From NCBI RefSeq assembly GCF_013415905.1, contig NZ_CP058909.1, forward strand, positions 3,162,001-3,226,000: a stretch of DNA of 64,000 nucleotides, in the 5' to 3' direction. A model generated the notes under the pieces. The model made no database searches. It was given only the letters and a program-made list of their open reading frames with translations, and was not told the DNA's origin. Origin of the DNA: Halosimplex pelagicum. GTDB taxonomy: Archaea; Halobacteriota; Halobacteria; Halobacteriales; Haloarculaceae. The position numbers and the translations under genes were made by a program. Shown here piece by piece: positions 18,709 to 27,323 of this stretch (positions within the stretch are counted from its first letter, which is position 1; the number at the start of each line of letters is the position of its first letter).

Positions 18709-19701
18709 ATGCACGGGGATCAGGACAGGCAGTCCGTCTCCGACTCGCACCTCGATATCGACGTCGACCTACCCCGCGATGTTGCGGACACGACGTTCCC
18801 GGATCTGTACGTCGGCCTCGACATTGACCTGCTGGCACCCGGGGATGGGATCGTCACGGATCGCCACCATGCCTCCGCGGACCGCTACGAAGCGGATGAC
18901 CCGCAAAATCAAATCGCGGGTCAGATTTCGCCGTTCACGCTGTCGGGATGGCTGCGCCACGGCTGTGAGCGGGTCGTCCAAGCGGCGGGCGCGACGGTAT
19001 GCCATCCGGGCGAGGCGAACGCGGATTACATGCTCAAGGACGTGTACGAGCGTGACTTGGAGGCGGGGTATCACGAGAAGGGGTCGTGTGTTGATAAATC
19101 CGAGACGGACTCGGACGCTGGCTGCGTCATCCATGGCCTGTTTGGCGGCTTCGGTGACCGTGCGGGGCGCGTCATCAGGCGGCCGATCAGCTTCTCGCCC
19201 ATCCGCAAACAAGTCGACGTCACGCAGGGAGAGGCGGAAGCGCATTACCGACAGTTGAACACACAGGTCCGCTCGCGCAACGACGACGACGAGGGCCAAC
19301 CGCTCCGGCAGGCCACCCGCGACGTCGTCGGGAACTTGGAGGGCACGTGGCGACTCACCCTTCGTGAGCTGAAACCCGAATACGTCGGCCTCCTCGTCGA
19401 GGCGATTGATTTCCTGGATGCGCACAGCGATGCGTACGAACTGCAGCTCGGCGGGGCGCGGAATTTCGGTGGTGGCATGGCTGATGCGACGATCGTGAAT
19501 CCCCTCTACAGCGAGGCGGAGATCCGCCGGGTCTATAATCGCGCACATGACGCAACGGGCGCAATGGGCACCAAGGACGCCATCTGGCGAGACCAGTGCC
19601 GTGAGGAGTTCGTGCGGGCGCTGCAGGCGCGGACTGCACAACGTGACGGCGATCTGCCGATGCCGACACGCAGCGATGATGAAGAGGAGGACGGAGCGTG
19701 A
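18709..19701 (+). CDS. HRAMP Cas7-like RAMP protein (locus A)
   Basis: A 330-residue protein homologous to the locus-B protein at 29048-29911 over most of its length. Shared RAMP features are the early IVTDRHHAS segment, SGWLRHG near residue 78 (like the S-x-K/R-G-x-x-R helix of Csm3/Cas7), HPGEAN, GLFGGFGDRAGRVIRRPI, and the C-terminal glycine-rich loop GARNFGGGM. In class 1 CRISPR effectors Cas7 proteins coat the guide RNA. In HRAMP the guide, if any, is unknown. The C-terminal 30 residues are acidic. The gene overlaps a short frame and precedes the other HRAMP genes in one operon. Confidence 0.82.
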   Translation: MHGDQDRQSVSDSHLDIDVDLPRDVADTTFPDLYVGLDIDLLAPGDGIVTDRHHASADRYEADDPQNQIAGQISPFTLSGWLRHGCERVVQAAGATVCHPGEANADYMLKDVYERDLEAGYHEKGSCVDKSETDSDAGCVIHGLFGGFGDRAGRVIRRPISFSPIRKQVDVTQGEAEAHYRQLNTQVRSRNDDDEGQPLRQATRDVVGNLEGTWRLTLRELKPEYVGLLVEAIDFLDAHSDAYELQLGGARNFGGGMADATIVNPLYSEAEIRRVYNRAHDATGAMGTKDAIWRDQCREEFVRALQARTAQRDGDLPMPTRSDDEEEDGA

Positions 19702-20039
19702 CCCGGACGACGGGCCGGCGTCCTGGCCCGGCTCCGGAGCATGACTCGGCCTTCGACGTGGCTCCCGTCCGCGCGTGCAGAGAAGACTGGCAGCCGGGCA
19801 ACGCGCCGGAGCGCTGCCGGGAACCAAAGCGCGAAGCCGAGCCGGTTCGGCGCGCATCGGCCGCGGCGACCGCTGTGCCGGTCACAGTCCTGAACCGGGA
19901 CCGTACCCGAGTGCACGCAGCGGGGCCGACGACGGGCGTCCTATCACAGCTTGACCCTGCGGTGTGCGCCCATGACGAACGCGGTGCTGATGCCCCCGCT
20001 GGTCGAGGCGGTAGTGCTGAGGGGGAAGAGCATGGGTGA
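19698..20039 (+). CDS. possible small gene filling the Cas7 to HRAMP-core gap, unknown
   Basis: A 113-residue frame beginning with GTG that overlaps the Cas7-like stop (GTGA). It ends 8 nt into the next gene, so it fills the 330-nt gap exactly with the coupling seen elsewhere in the operon. The product is rich in R, A, P and E, without hydrophobic or catalytic motifs, and in GC-rich DNA such a frame can arise by chance. Locus B has no gap and no counterpart here. Expression is plausible from the spacing, function unknown. Confidence 0.35.
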   Translation: MTRTTGRRPGPAPEHDSAFDVAPVRACREDWQPGNAPERCREPKREAEPVRRASAAATAVPVTVLNRDRTRVHAAGPTTGVLSQLDPAVCAHDERGADAPAGRGGSAEGEEHG

Positions 20040-20925
20040 TTCGCACCACCGGACGGCTGCCGAAGCCGACACCGCTCGCGCTGAACTGGAGCCGGAGTCA
20101 CGCTCGCAGACGGATTCGATGGTGGCTGTCTACCGTCACGATGTCCACAAACTTCGGGGGCGGTCACACGGTGCGGCGGCGGACACGTATCATGGCGTTC
20201 CAGTGAACGAGACGGTCCCACTGCATGCGGACCGGGACGGGGCCCAACTCAGTCGACCGCGTGGCGAGCCTGAACAGACGGTCGCCAATCACGCGTCGCC
20301 GTATCGCCTGTCGCTGCTGACGGGTGAGACGGCCGTCGACACCGAGCGGATCCGGGTGGCTGCCGACGGCGGGGTCCAGGATCTTTTGACGCCAGCCGAT
20401 CCCGAGCGCTTGCATGCGCGGTGGTTAACGAGCGATGTGGCGGCTGCGTTCAATGAGTCGCTGTACTACCCGTACACGTCGCTGCAGTACCATACGCTCC
20501 TGACGGCGGCCCTCTTGCACAGTTACCGCGCTGGCCATGCGTTCGCGGACCTCGCGCTCGTGGCGACGGCTCCTGACACGACGAATGCGGGCGGGGAGTT
20601 GACCCGTGACCCGGAGACAGCGTTGGCAGCTGAGGGAGTCGAGCCCCACCGCGCGATCCTGTGGACGCCCGACATCGCGTTCCATGTGACAGCCACACCC
20701 GGGGATCGGCCGGCCGCAGGACTCGGGGACCAGCCGGCCCGGTCGTTCGCAGATACGTGGTCGCGGCTCCCTGACCACCCGCTTGACGTAGATGGTGAGC
20801 GTCGGTGGCGGATCCTGGATGCGCAATTGCGGCGGATCCGGTCGTGGTCAGCGGCGCTGGCATTCATCGACGAGTTCACTGCTGCGCACGCGTCGGCTGG
20901 CGTCGATCGGGGTGATGGCACGTGA
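20032..20925 (+). CDS. HRAMP third conserved protein (locus A)
   Basis: A 297-residue protein, ATG at 20032 preceded by a GGGGGAAGAG ribosome-binding tract. It aligns with the locus-B protein at 28268-29047. Shared blocks are AVYRHDVHKL near residue 32, VPVNETVP, LSRPRGEPEQT, and the strongly conserved AFNESLYYPYTSLQYHTLL, whose locus-B form differs at two positions. It has a mixed helical fold with no recognisable catalytic motif. In the published description of HRAMP an uncharacterised conserved protein always accompanies the Cas5- and Cas7-like genes. This fits that role and may be a small- or large-subunit equivalent of the complex. Confidence 0.78.
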   Translation: MGDSHHRTAAEADTARAELEPESRSQTDSMVAVYRHDVHKLRGRSHGAAADTYHGVPVNETVPLHADRDGAQLSRPRGEPEQTVANHASPYRLSLLTGETAVDTERIRVAADGGVQDLLTPADPERLHARWLTSDVAAAFNESLYYPYTSLQYHTLLTAALLHSYRAGHAFADLALVATAPDTTNAGGELTRDPETALAAEGVEPHRAILWTPDIAFHVTATPGDRPAAGLGDQPARSFADTWSRLPDHPLDVDGERRWRILDAQLRRIRSWSAALAFIDEFTAAHASAGVDRGDGT

Positions 20926-20968
20926 TTCCTGGCAGAACCCGGACTCGAACCGAGGGGGCGTGGAAGTG

Positions 20969-21913
20969 ATGAACACGATTCAGCAGGTGCTGTTCGAGCT
21001 GGAGACTGACTACATGGGGCACCCGTATTTCGTCTCGGGACACGCGCTGTACAACGCACTCGCACGGCGCGTAGACGCCCGAACGCGACGACATCTCAAT
21101 GTCAGTATGGGTGTGTTCGTCCCCGGGGAGTTCGGGGCCTATCCGGACGAGCACTCACAACCGGGCGGGCCACCGTACTTGGGGACGAGCCTTCGACCGG
21201 TCGAGGCCTACGAGGACTTGTTCCTGTTCCGGGACGGGGCACAGCGGTGGCTGTCGGACACTCGGCCCCGTGACGCCCACAACACGCATGACGTGCAGAG
21301 TCATGGCGGCCGGCAGGCGTTCGCGCCGGCGACGCGCTTTGGGAAACCGCCCGAGCACCACCATACGAAGCGGACAATGCACTGGCACGTCCACTGCTAC
21401 GTGCATGCTGACAGTGGTGCTGCGGACGTCATCCCACTCTCTGAGGACGTCCTCGACGGGTTGCGTGTTGGCGGCGGGCGAAACTACGGGCTTGGTGAAC
21501 TGTCGCTGACGGACACGCAGACTATCGCCCTGGACGACCTCGATTATGCGGGGGTTCGGGCGGCGGACAGCCTCACCGTGGAGCTCCTATCGCCGTATGT
21601 CCTCGCCAGCGAGTTCCCCGGGGCTGACAGCCAGTCGGTGCCGTGGTGGTGGGAGTTCGACGGTGGGCTTCGCCGGCGGACGGCTCGACTGGTCGATGAC
21701 GGCGAGGTGCATGAGTTGGCGACGATCGATCACGGGCAGGTTGTCGAGTACACCGGGGACCGACCGGTTGAGACTGCGAAGAACGGGATCCGTCGTGTCG
21801 GCACGCATGCGAAGTACGGGTTCGGTGAACTCCGACTGCGCCCTGCCGGTGCGGATCGAGTGCCTGCGCGGGCGCAAGCGGCCGAGCAACGGGCGGCAGG
21901 TGAATCGTCGTGA
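20969..21913 (+). CDS. HRAMP Cas5-like RAMP protein (locus A)
   Basis: A 314-residue protein. The ATG at 20969 (MNTIQQVLFELETDYMGHPY) is chosen because the locus-B homologue starts at the equivalent point. Conserved blocks are GVFVPGEFG, EHSQPG, SRPRDAxNTH-like, and two glycine-rich RAMP loops, GGGRNYGLGELSL near residue 170 and HAKYGFGELRL near 280. The PWWWE segment lies between them. Cas5 proteins cap the 5' end of crRNA in class 1 effectors. No catalytic histidine equivalent to Cas5d/Cas6 is identifiable with confidence. It overlaps the DEDD exonuclease gene by 4 nt. Confidence 0.82.
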   Translation: MNTIQQVLFELETDYMGHPYFVSGHALYNALARRVDARTRRHLNVSMGVFVPGEFGAYPDEHSQPGGPPYLGTSLRPVEAYEDLFLFRDGAQRWLSDTRPRDAHNTHDVQSHGGRQAFAPATRFGKPPEHHHTKRTMHWHVHCYVHADSGAADVIPLSEDVLDGLRVGGGRNYGLGELSLTDTQTIALDDLDYAGVRAADSLTVELLSPYVLASEFPGADSQSVPWWWEFDGGLRRRTARLVDDGEVHELATIDHGQVVEYTGDRPVETAKNGIRRVGTHAKYGFGELRLRPAGADRVPARAQAAEQRAAGESS

Positions 21914-22584
21914 CCGATACCCTAGAGCACGTGGCGTTCGACATTGAGACGACCGGACTGGACGCGGCAGATGAAGTGACTGTCGTCGGGTTCGAGCTGG
22001 AGCTTGGGTGCCGAGTGTTCTACCAAACGGGTGGTCGAGACACTGACCGTGCTGACGTTGTGACGGCCGTGCAGGAGCGGACGGAAACACGCGTCGAGGT
22101 GTCCGCCCACGACTCTGAGCGAGGCCTGCTGGAGGCAGTGTCGGGGTTTGTTGGGGAGCGATTCCGGTCGGCTGACGTCCTGCTCGTTGGGTACAACGGT
22201 GAGACGTGGCACGGCGGATTCGACCTCCCATTCCTGCGGACGCGGTACGCCGCATGTGACGTAGCGTGGCCGTTCGAAGAGCTCCCGTACGCGGATCTGT
22301 TGCCGATCATTCGGGACTTGTTCAACACGACGGTCGATGGGGACGAAGTGGCTGATCTCGACGCGGCGTACGAGATCCTGTGTGGTGGTGCGGCGGGTGC
22401 GGTTGACCCGTTCGACGAGAGCGGTGAAGCCGTCACTGCGTTCGAGGAAGAGCGGTTCGAAGCGGTGATCCTGCACAATGTGGCGGATATCCGTCGCACA
22501 GGCGCTCTGAGTCGGCTTTCCCAACGGTACTGCAGCAAGTCGGATTTCCAATTGAAGTCGTTGACACCGACGATCCATGACTGA
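21910..22584 (+). CDS. DEDD-type (DnaQ-like) 3'-5' exonuclease of HRAMP locus A
   Basis: A 224-residue protein starting with GTG in the overlap GTGA. Exo I is FDIETTG (D11, E13), exo II lies in GYNGETWHGGFDLPFL near residue 97-112, and exo III is probably the aspartate of HNVADIRRTG near residue 196. This is the fold of DnaQ/RNase T and PolB proofreading domains, so 3'-5' removal of nucleotides from DNA or RNA is expected. It is translationally coupled to the Cas5-like gene and has no counterpart in locus B. In HRAMP, associated nucleases are thought to replace Cas effector nucleases. Confidence 0.75.
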   Translation: MTDTLEHVAFDIETTGLDAADEVTVVGFELELGCRVFYQTGGRDTDRADVVTAVQERTETRVEVSAHDSERGLLEAVSGFVGERFRSADVLLVGYNGETWHGGFDLPFLRTRYAACDVAWPFEELPYADLLPIIRDLFNTTVDGDEVADLDAAYEILCGGAAGAVDPFDESGEAVTAFEEERFEAVILHNVADIRRTGALSRLSQRYCSKSDFQLKSLTPTIHD

Positions 22585-22745
22585 CCAGCGAACACACTCG
22601 GGAGTCGGGTAACTCCAGAGGAGGACGAGTCACAGTCCGGTGGGCGCGAAGAGCAGTCCCTGCGGTATTGAAGCGATCACCCATGCAGATTCGGCGGCTT
22701 GGATCGGCGCGCAACTAACTGCAGTGACGCTGAACACGAAGATCT

Positions 22746-23801
22746 ATGAGTCAAGACACGACGTCGAACGCATCGACACCGAACAGCCCGGAGACGACGG
22801 AGAGTCCGGGCACTCCGGAGCGAGGCGAGCACGAGGACTGGCAGGAGACAGTAGACGCGGCGACGCGCGACGCGGTACTGGACCGGGATGAACACCGATG
22901 TCAGGTTTGCGGGCGAAACGGGCCAGGCAACGGTGGCTTGGTGAACCTGGAGGTGCATCACATCGAGCGTGATCCTGACGGGATGGATCAGCACGATTTG
23001 GAGAATCTGACGACGCTGTGCCGGTCATGTCACAGTTGGGTGCATCAGCAGACGACGGAGCAGGAGGTCCCGGTCGAGCTGACGGAAGCAGACGCGCAGG
23101 TGTTGCTGTCGCACGACCGGGAGATCCTTGCGGTGCTCGGCGAACTCGGGCCGGCGATGGCGAGCGAAGTGGCGGACGCGTTGACGGCAGATCTGTCCGT
23201 CTTGGCCGTGCGTGAACGGCTCTGGACGCTCATGGGGCTCGATAACGCGGTCGAGTCCCGCGACCGGCAAATCGTCGACCAGGATGCCTCCTCCGGTGAA
23301 TGGGGATTGAGCGGGCAGATTGCAAATTCATCGCGGGGACGCATAGCGGATGATACGCAGATGCTGCTCAGGCGGGCAGCCGACGAGCGCGTCCGACAAG
23401 CCCTGGACCGCGAGGTCGACCGCGAGACGGTCGCGGACGTGTTCGGAATTCACTCGCGGACGACGTGGATCAAGGAGAAGCGCGCCCGAGCGTACGATTT
23501 CCCCCTGGACGCCGTCACTGATGCGGGCGGGCGACCATCGACTGATGCGGAGGAGACTGACGAGCCAGGAGAGGCGAGTGCCGACACGTTGGATGCGGAT
23601 GGGGAACAGGAGCGGCTCACGTCGGTCACAACGGCTGCCAGTGATGAGGACGGGGAGGACAGTCGCGGCGGTCCCGCGCCGGAGAGCGAGTCGTCTACGG
23701 CTGATGTGAGTGGCGTGAGTGACGGTGAGTCAGTCCGTGGAGATCTCCAGCAGGTGCTGGACGCGTTAGAAGACGTTGAGGACGCGCTCCGCGGAGACTA
23801 A
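22746..23801 (+). CDS. HNH endonuclease of HRAMP locus A
   Basis: A 351-residue protein with an HNH domain in residues 37-102: CQVC (C52, C55), the catalytic LEVHHIERD (H71, H72), the DLENL asparagine position, and CRSCHSWVH. A helix-turn-helix-like region follows (residues 125-165) and a second near 225-245. The C-terminal 100 residues are an acidic, low-complexity tail. It should nick or cut DNA with a metal ion. It is 160 nt downstream of the DEDD exonuclease on the same strand and is the last gene of HRAMP locus A. Confidence 0.78.
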   Translation: MSQDTTSNASTPNSPETTESPGTPERGEHEDWQETVDAATRDAVLDRDEHRCQVCGRNGPGNGGLVNLEVHHIERDPDGMDQHDLENLTTLCRSCHSWVHQQTTEQEVPVELTEADAQVLLSHDREILAVLGELGPAMASEVADALTADLSVLAVRERLWTLMGLDNAVESRDRQIVDQDASSGEWGLSGQIANSSRGRIADDTQMLLRRAADERVRQALDREVDRETVADVFGIHSRTTWIKEKRARAYDFPLDAVTDAGGRPSTDAEETDEPGEASADTLDADGEQERLTSVTTAASDEDGEDSRGGPAPESESSTADVSGVSDGESVRGDLQQVLDALEDVEDALRGD

Positions 23802-23953
23802 CTGAACACCGGCCCGGTATTTTTCCAAGGACAGGAGCGTGCCATAGAACTATTCTCAAGGAGTTGTTTTCACCGTAGAACTGGTTGAATGGACTGCTCA
23901 GTAGGCCTGCATATGTATCATCAGTTGACGATCAGCGCGAGAGAAATCTCATC

Positions 23954-24400
23954 CTATTCATCTACTGATTTCGTACTGGAGGTAGCCACGTCGGTTGTAC
24001 AGCTATCTGTGGCTTGTGCTGGCCCGAAAAATGACACCGATCGGTTGTTGATCTCAACAAGTAGGCTTTGGCAACCACCATCTGGAACAAGCTCTATCGA
24101 CTCCGGATTATTCTGTCCTGAGAGGGCTACGACGACGCTGTATTGACCAGGATCTGTCGGCCATCCCTCATTTATAGTCGTCGTAGACGATTTTGACATT
24201 GGGATATCGTAAGAAGCCATGAACACAGGGTCGCTCTCTCGATGGACTGAAAGAACAACAGTGTGTACCGACTCGTCTTTATTTACAAATTGGAGATCTC
24301 CAAGTTGGGCTGTTGATTCTTGCTGTTCAGAACAGCCAGCAAGACCCATCCCAATTAAGATACCAGCAGAACGGAGAGCTTGGCGGCGTGTGTGAGACAT
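23954..24400 (-). CDS. twin-arginine lipoprotein, unknown
   Basis: A 148-residue protein, ATG at 24400. The N-terminus has TRRQALRSAG followed by a hydrophobic stretch and the lipobox LAGCS, a haloarchaeal Tat lipoprotein signal. The mature part is beta-rich with two cysteines and no recognised domain. It lies convergent with the HNH gene, between HRAMP locus A and the PIN toxin pair, on the opposite strand from both. It would be anchored outside the cell. Involvement in HRAMP is not indicated. Confidence 0.6.
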   Translation of the reverse strand: MSHTRRQALRSAGILIGMGLAGCSEQQESTAQLGDLQFVNKDESVHTVVLSVHRESDPVFMASYDIPMSKSSTTTINEGWPTDPGQYSVVVALSGQNNPESIELVPDGGCQSLLVEINNRSVSFFGPAQATDSCTTDVATSSTKSVDE

Positions 24401-24686
24401 AATGTTTGATGTGGAGACTATAGTGATAAGTGGTTCCTCTGTACTGACCAAACAAGCCCGCTACCAGCCGATAAAATTCTACTGGTAGATGGTCAGTGTG
24501 GGGAATTCGCACGCTCGGAGGCACATACTCGGGTATAGTGTGTCGGGTGTTCAATGACGGGTGTCCATTCTGGTCACCGGCTGGTCTGTTGAGTACCCGG
24601 GCAGTGAGGTTGCAGTCAATGGGGATATCTGCTGCGGGTTAGTGACACCCGAAGCATTATTGTTCAACACACGATTTATGTATTAT

Positions 24687-25271
24687 ATGTCGAAGGCCAC
24701 TGAGGGGCCCGAACGAGCGGTCAACGGTCTCCTCTCGGTTGCGCAACTCTTGGAAGAACCACGGTTAGCACGTCTGTACACGCTCGTGCTGCGCGACGGC
24801 GAAGTCACAATCGACGACATCACCAGCGAATTGGAGCTCCCGCGGACAACCGCGTATTCGGATACGGGCACACTCGTCGATCTCGGCGTTCTGACTCGGG
24901 ATGAGGACCAGAAAACGCACACGTACTCGGCTGTTCCGATCACGCTTACTGCGACCCTGGACGGCAACAAGTATACGGTTACCCCGACGCTTATCGCTGC
25001 ATTCGGTCGGTCGCCCCACGACCAGGATCTCGATCTCCTCGTTGACAAGTATGGACGTGGCAAACTCGCTGCTGCGCTCATGTACGCCATCCCCTACGTG
25101 AATGGCGAGATGTCCGAGCGAGTCGCCGCCCGTGAACTCGATCTGCAGTATGCATTCGGTGTCGCCGTGTTGCAGGCGCTCCGGGATGTCGTCCAGGAGA
25201 TGGAGCCGATAGACCCGTACTTCGAGGACATCCAGGACGCGCACGAGACCCCGCCACGCGAAGAGGACTGA
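24687..25271 (+). CDS. winged-HTH protein, probable antitoxin/regulator of PIN protein
   Basis: A 194-residue protein, ATG at 24687 (MSKATEGPERA), with an in-frame ATG three codons earlier. Residues 30-70 form a winged HTH (VTIDDITSELELPRTTAYSDT, then LVDLGVLTR). The C-terminal half is helical and could bind the toxin. The gene ends 3 nt before the PIN-domain gene, the spacing of toxin-antitoxin operons. Similar two-gene HTH/PIN pairs are widespread in haloarchaeal plasmids. Confidence 0.65.
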   Translation: MSKATEGPERAVNGLLSVAQLLEEPRLARLYTLVLRDGEVTIDDITSELELPRTTAYSDTGTLVDLGVLTRDEDQKTHTYSAVPITLTATLDGNKYTVTPTLIAAFGRSPHDQDLDLLVDKYGRGKLAAALMYAIPYVNGEMSERVAARELDLQYAFGVAVLQALRDVVQEMEPIDPYFEDIQDAHETPPREED

Positions 25272-25274
25272 CTC

Positions 25275-25814
25275 GTGGCTGACGAGCGTCCGCTGTTTGA
25301 CGACGACGATGCGCCGGTTGTGTGGGTCGCCGATTCGGGGTTGTTCATCGCCTGTGGCCGCCAGCAGAACAACAAGTATGCCGCGCTGGAACGGTTCGCT
25401 CGCCGGCACGACAGTACGTTCGTGATTCCACAGCGCGTCTACGATGAACTCGGCGGCGCACCCAATCGGAGCACGCCTGGTCAGACACCGATCGAGAGCG
25501 CGATCGATGCCGGTTGGGTCACTGTCGCGGACGAGCCGGACTACACTGACGGCACAGTCGCTCGTGTCATGGACCACGTCCGAACGTATATCGCTGCGTC
25601 CTCGAACCGTAATGAGGACCAAATCGAGAAGGCTGATACTGCACTCGGTGCCATCGCGGTCGAACGCCTGATGAAGGGGGATGCGGACCGTGTCTGTGTC
25701 GTCACGACGGATACCGATGCTGGTGAGGGTGTTGTCGCCGCCCTCACAGCGAATGGGTTCGAAGACCGTGTCCGATTCAAAGACGGATTCGAACTGATCG
25801 ACGAAATCGCCTGA
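25275..25814 (+). CDS. PIN-domain ribonuclease, probable toxin
   Basis: A 179-residue protein beginning with GTG. The PIN signature includes the early aspartate in WVADSGLF (D20), the acidic KADTALGAIAVE segment near residue 121 and the C-terminal VTTDTDAGEG near 146, which together would hold the metal ions. PIN toxins such as VapC cleave specific RNAs. It is paired with the upstream HTH gene and sits at the downstream side of HRAMP locus A. It may be an independent toxin-antitoxin unit stabilising the island or an additional HRAMP-linked nuclease. Confidence 0.7.
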   Translation: MADERPLFDDDDAPVVWVADSGLFIACGRQQNNKYAALERFARRHDSTFVIPQRVYDELGGAPNRSTPGQTPIESAIDAGWVTVADEPDYTDGTVARVMDHVRTYIAASSNRNEDQIEKADTALGAIAVERLMKGDADRVCVVTTDTDAGEGVVAALTANGFEDRVRFKDGFELIDEIA

Positions 25815-26105
25815 GCCCCCTCGTAGTAGGTCGTCGAACAGAGACCGCTTGCGCAGTAGGTGTCCTATACTAAGCGATTCAGAAGGCCAGAAGATAGGTC
25901 TACGAGCTTTCTATTACACCCTGATGGCAGTGGTAGTTGGAATGGTGTTGCGGAGAAACACCGCTACTTGGAGATGGCTTCAGGTTCTTTCACCAGACTG
26001 GTTTTGAGTTGGGAAGTCGTTGCGGACTGTTAATTGGCGCGCGTCTGAGCCGTGGATACAGTACTCGCCAAGCAATGGGTGGTGGTACCATTCCCGATAT
26101 CACTT

Positions 26106-26531
26106 TCACCGAGGTGTTAACGAGATAGATGGATCGAGGCCCTCGGAGACGGGTTGTCTTTCGGTGGTGAGGCTGAATTCTCCTCGCTCAGAGTTAAAAA
26201 AGTGGAGACCGGTATCACCGACAACTTCATCGAATTTGAGTTGTGGAGGTGTATTTAGAGAACCAATCAACTCATGTCTCACAACCAGTCGACGGTCTTG
26301 ACGACTGATGGTGAGGTAATTCACCCCACTATTGTGATATTTGGTGTTGAGCGTAACACAGTGACTAAGTCCGGGCAGGATAGAGTCGCTGAACGTTGTA
26401 TTAGCGTACTTCCCGATAAAATCTAGTTGCCTGTTGATGCTCGTTGAAGGGAGAATCCTATCTACTTTAGACAGTATTTTTGATTGTAATGTTTTCCGGA
26501 CATGGGGTCTATTAATGTATGTGGCTGTATT
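26106..26531 (-). pseudogene. decayed reading frame without a usable start
   Basis: The minus-strand frame is open for 141 codons from a stop at 26532-26534 to the TGA at 26106, but has no ATG and only a late GTG at 26324. The composition looks protein-like (for example KVDRILPSTS and LTISRQDRRLVV). It lies in AT-richer DNA between the two HRAMP loci. The family is not recognised. It is most simply a gene that lost its N-terminal part. The 290 nt to its left, 25815-26105, contains no gene I can support. Confidence 0.35.
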
Positions 26532-26611
26532 CTATGCTGATCTAACCACGAACACTTCGATTTAGACGGAATAAGTTCATGAATCCTGGATTATCAGCAA
26601 ATATTTCGTAG

Positions 26612-26648
26612 CACGGGGGGACGGGGGGTGTCTCGAACTTCCCGCCCC
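26612..26648 (+). repeat. 37-nt GC-rich repeat, copy 1
   Basis: Copy 1 of a repeat that begins CACGGGGGGACGGGGGG and ends CTTCCCGCCCC. It is identical over 37 nt to copy 2, which starts exactly 190 nt further on, and copy 3 lies in inverted orientation. Reading the complementary strand, GGGGCGGG can pair with CCCG(T)CCCC across a 14-nt loop containing TTCGA. Flanking sequences are unrelated, so the repeat unit is sharply bounded. Confidence 0.85.
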
Positions 26649-26801
26649 CATTGGTGGTTCCACATTGGAATTCGACTCCAGCATCGGGCCAAGAACACTG
26701 ACTGTGACTGCTCATAGGAGACGTGGCAATCGGGGCCAGCACGGAAAGTACGACGAGAGAAGACTACCATCGAGATCTCAACCATCAGCTGTGATTCATC
26801 C

Positions 26802-26838
26802 CACGGGGGGACGGGGGGTGTCTCGAACTTCCCGCCCC
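26802..26838 (+). repeat. 37-nt GC-rich repeat, copy 2
   Basis: Copy 2, identical to copy 1 over 37 nt and in the same orientation, 153 nt of unrelated sequence apart. The G-rich end points away from the AT-rich tract to its right. Confidence 0.85.
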
Positions 26839-26939
26839 TGTTGAGGGTTCTGCGTTGCTAGCTCTCATTCGAACGAGAGAACAAGAGCAGTAAGCAAAGG
26901 ACCTCCACAAGGAACCGCTGAAGCGCTTGATCAAGATGA

Positions 26940-27080
26940 AGAGCGGTGCTGATGCTGTTTCTTTCTTCTTCTTTCTTCTAGTTCTAGAAACAGCCTAGTA
27001 AGTAATAAAAGAATCTTTTGGTAGAAGCAATAAAAGTAACAATACAGCACAGCAACACTACAGCAACAACAACACAGCAA
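26940..27080. other. AT-rich tract between inverted repeats, candidate unwinding element
   Basis: A noncoding tract with a long pyrimidine run (26957-26980), an 8-bp inverted repeat CTGTTTCT/AGAAACAG and a TAAGTAATAAAAGAATC segment. It is much richer in A+T than the surrounding 1 kb. It lies between direct repeats 1 and 2 on one side and inverted repeat 3 on the other. This is the layout of an origin with ORB elements flanking a duplex unwinding element. No orc1/cdc6 gene is present in the window. Confidence 0.45.
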
Positions 27081-27188
27081 AAACGCACCAACAGCGCTTT
27101 TACCCGGCTTTCCTGTACTGTTATCGCACGACTGCCGCTACTCACTCCTCCGCCTGACCTCACCTATGCTGAACAAAAAGGTCCACAC

Positions 27189-27225
27189 GGGGGCGGGAAG
27201 TTCGAGACACCCCCCGTCCCCCCGT
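27189..27225 (-). repeat. 37-nt GC-rich repeat, copy 3 (inverted)
   Basis: The reverse complement of copy 1 over 37 nt (26613-26649). It faces copies 1 and 2 across the AT-rich tract, 100 nt from the end of the HRAMP-B operon. The G-runs of all three copies point outward from the tract. Confidence 0.85.
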
Positions 27226-27323
27226 TCATGTCTTCCGCCCCTATTCCCATTCGTTTACCAGTTGTTGCAAATACGATTTCTTTATTCAGTCTGCGGCGTG
27301 ATTTTTTCGTGCCGATTCTCCCG

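Noticed and set aside
18769..19857. 362-codon minus-strand frame opposite the Cas7-like gene of locus A
   Set aside because: Antisense shadow; the plus-strand protein has a homologue in locus B.
26612..26648. tRNA T-arm-like TTCGA within the repeat
   Set aside because: The bases on either side do not form a 5-bp T stem and no other tRNA arms are nearby.
26612..27225. Classical CRISPR array
   Set aside because: Only three copies, with 153 and about 350 nt between them and one inverted; no spacer-sized regular units, no cas1/cas2 in the window.
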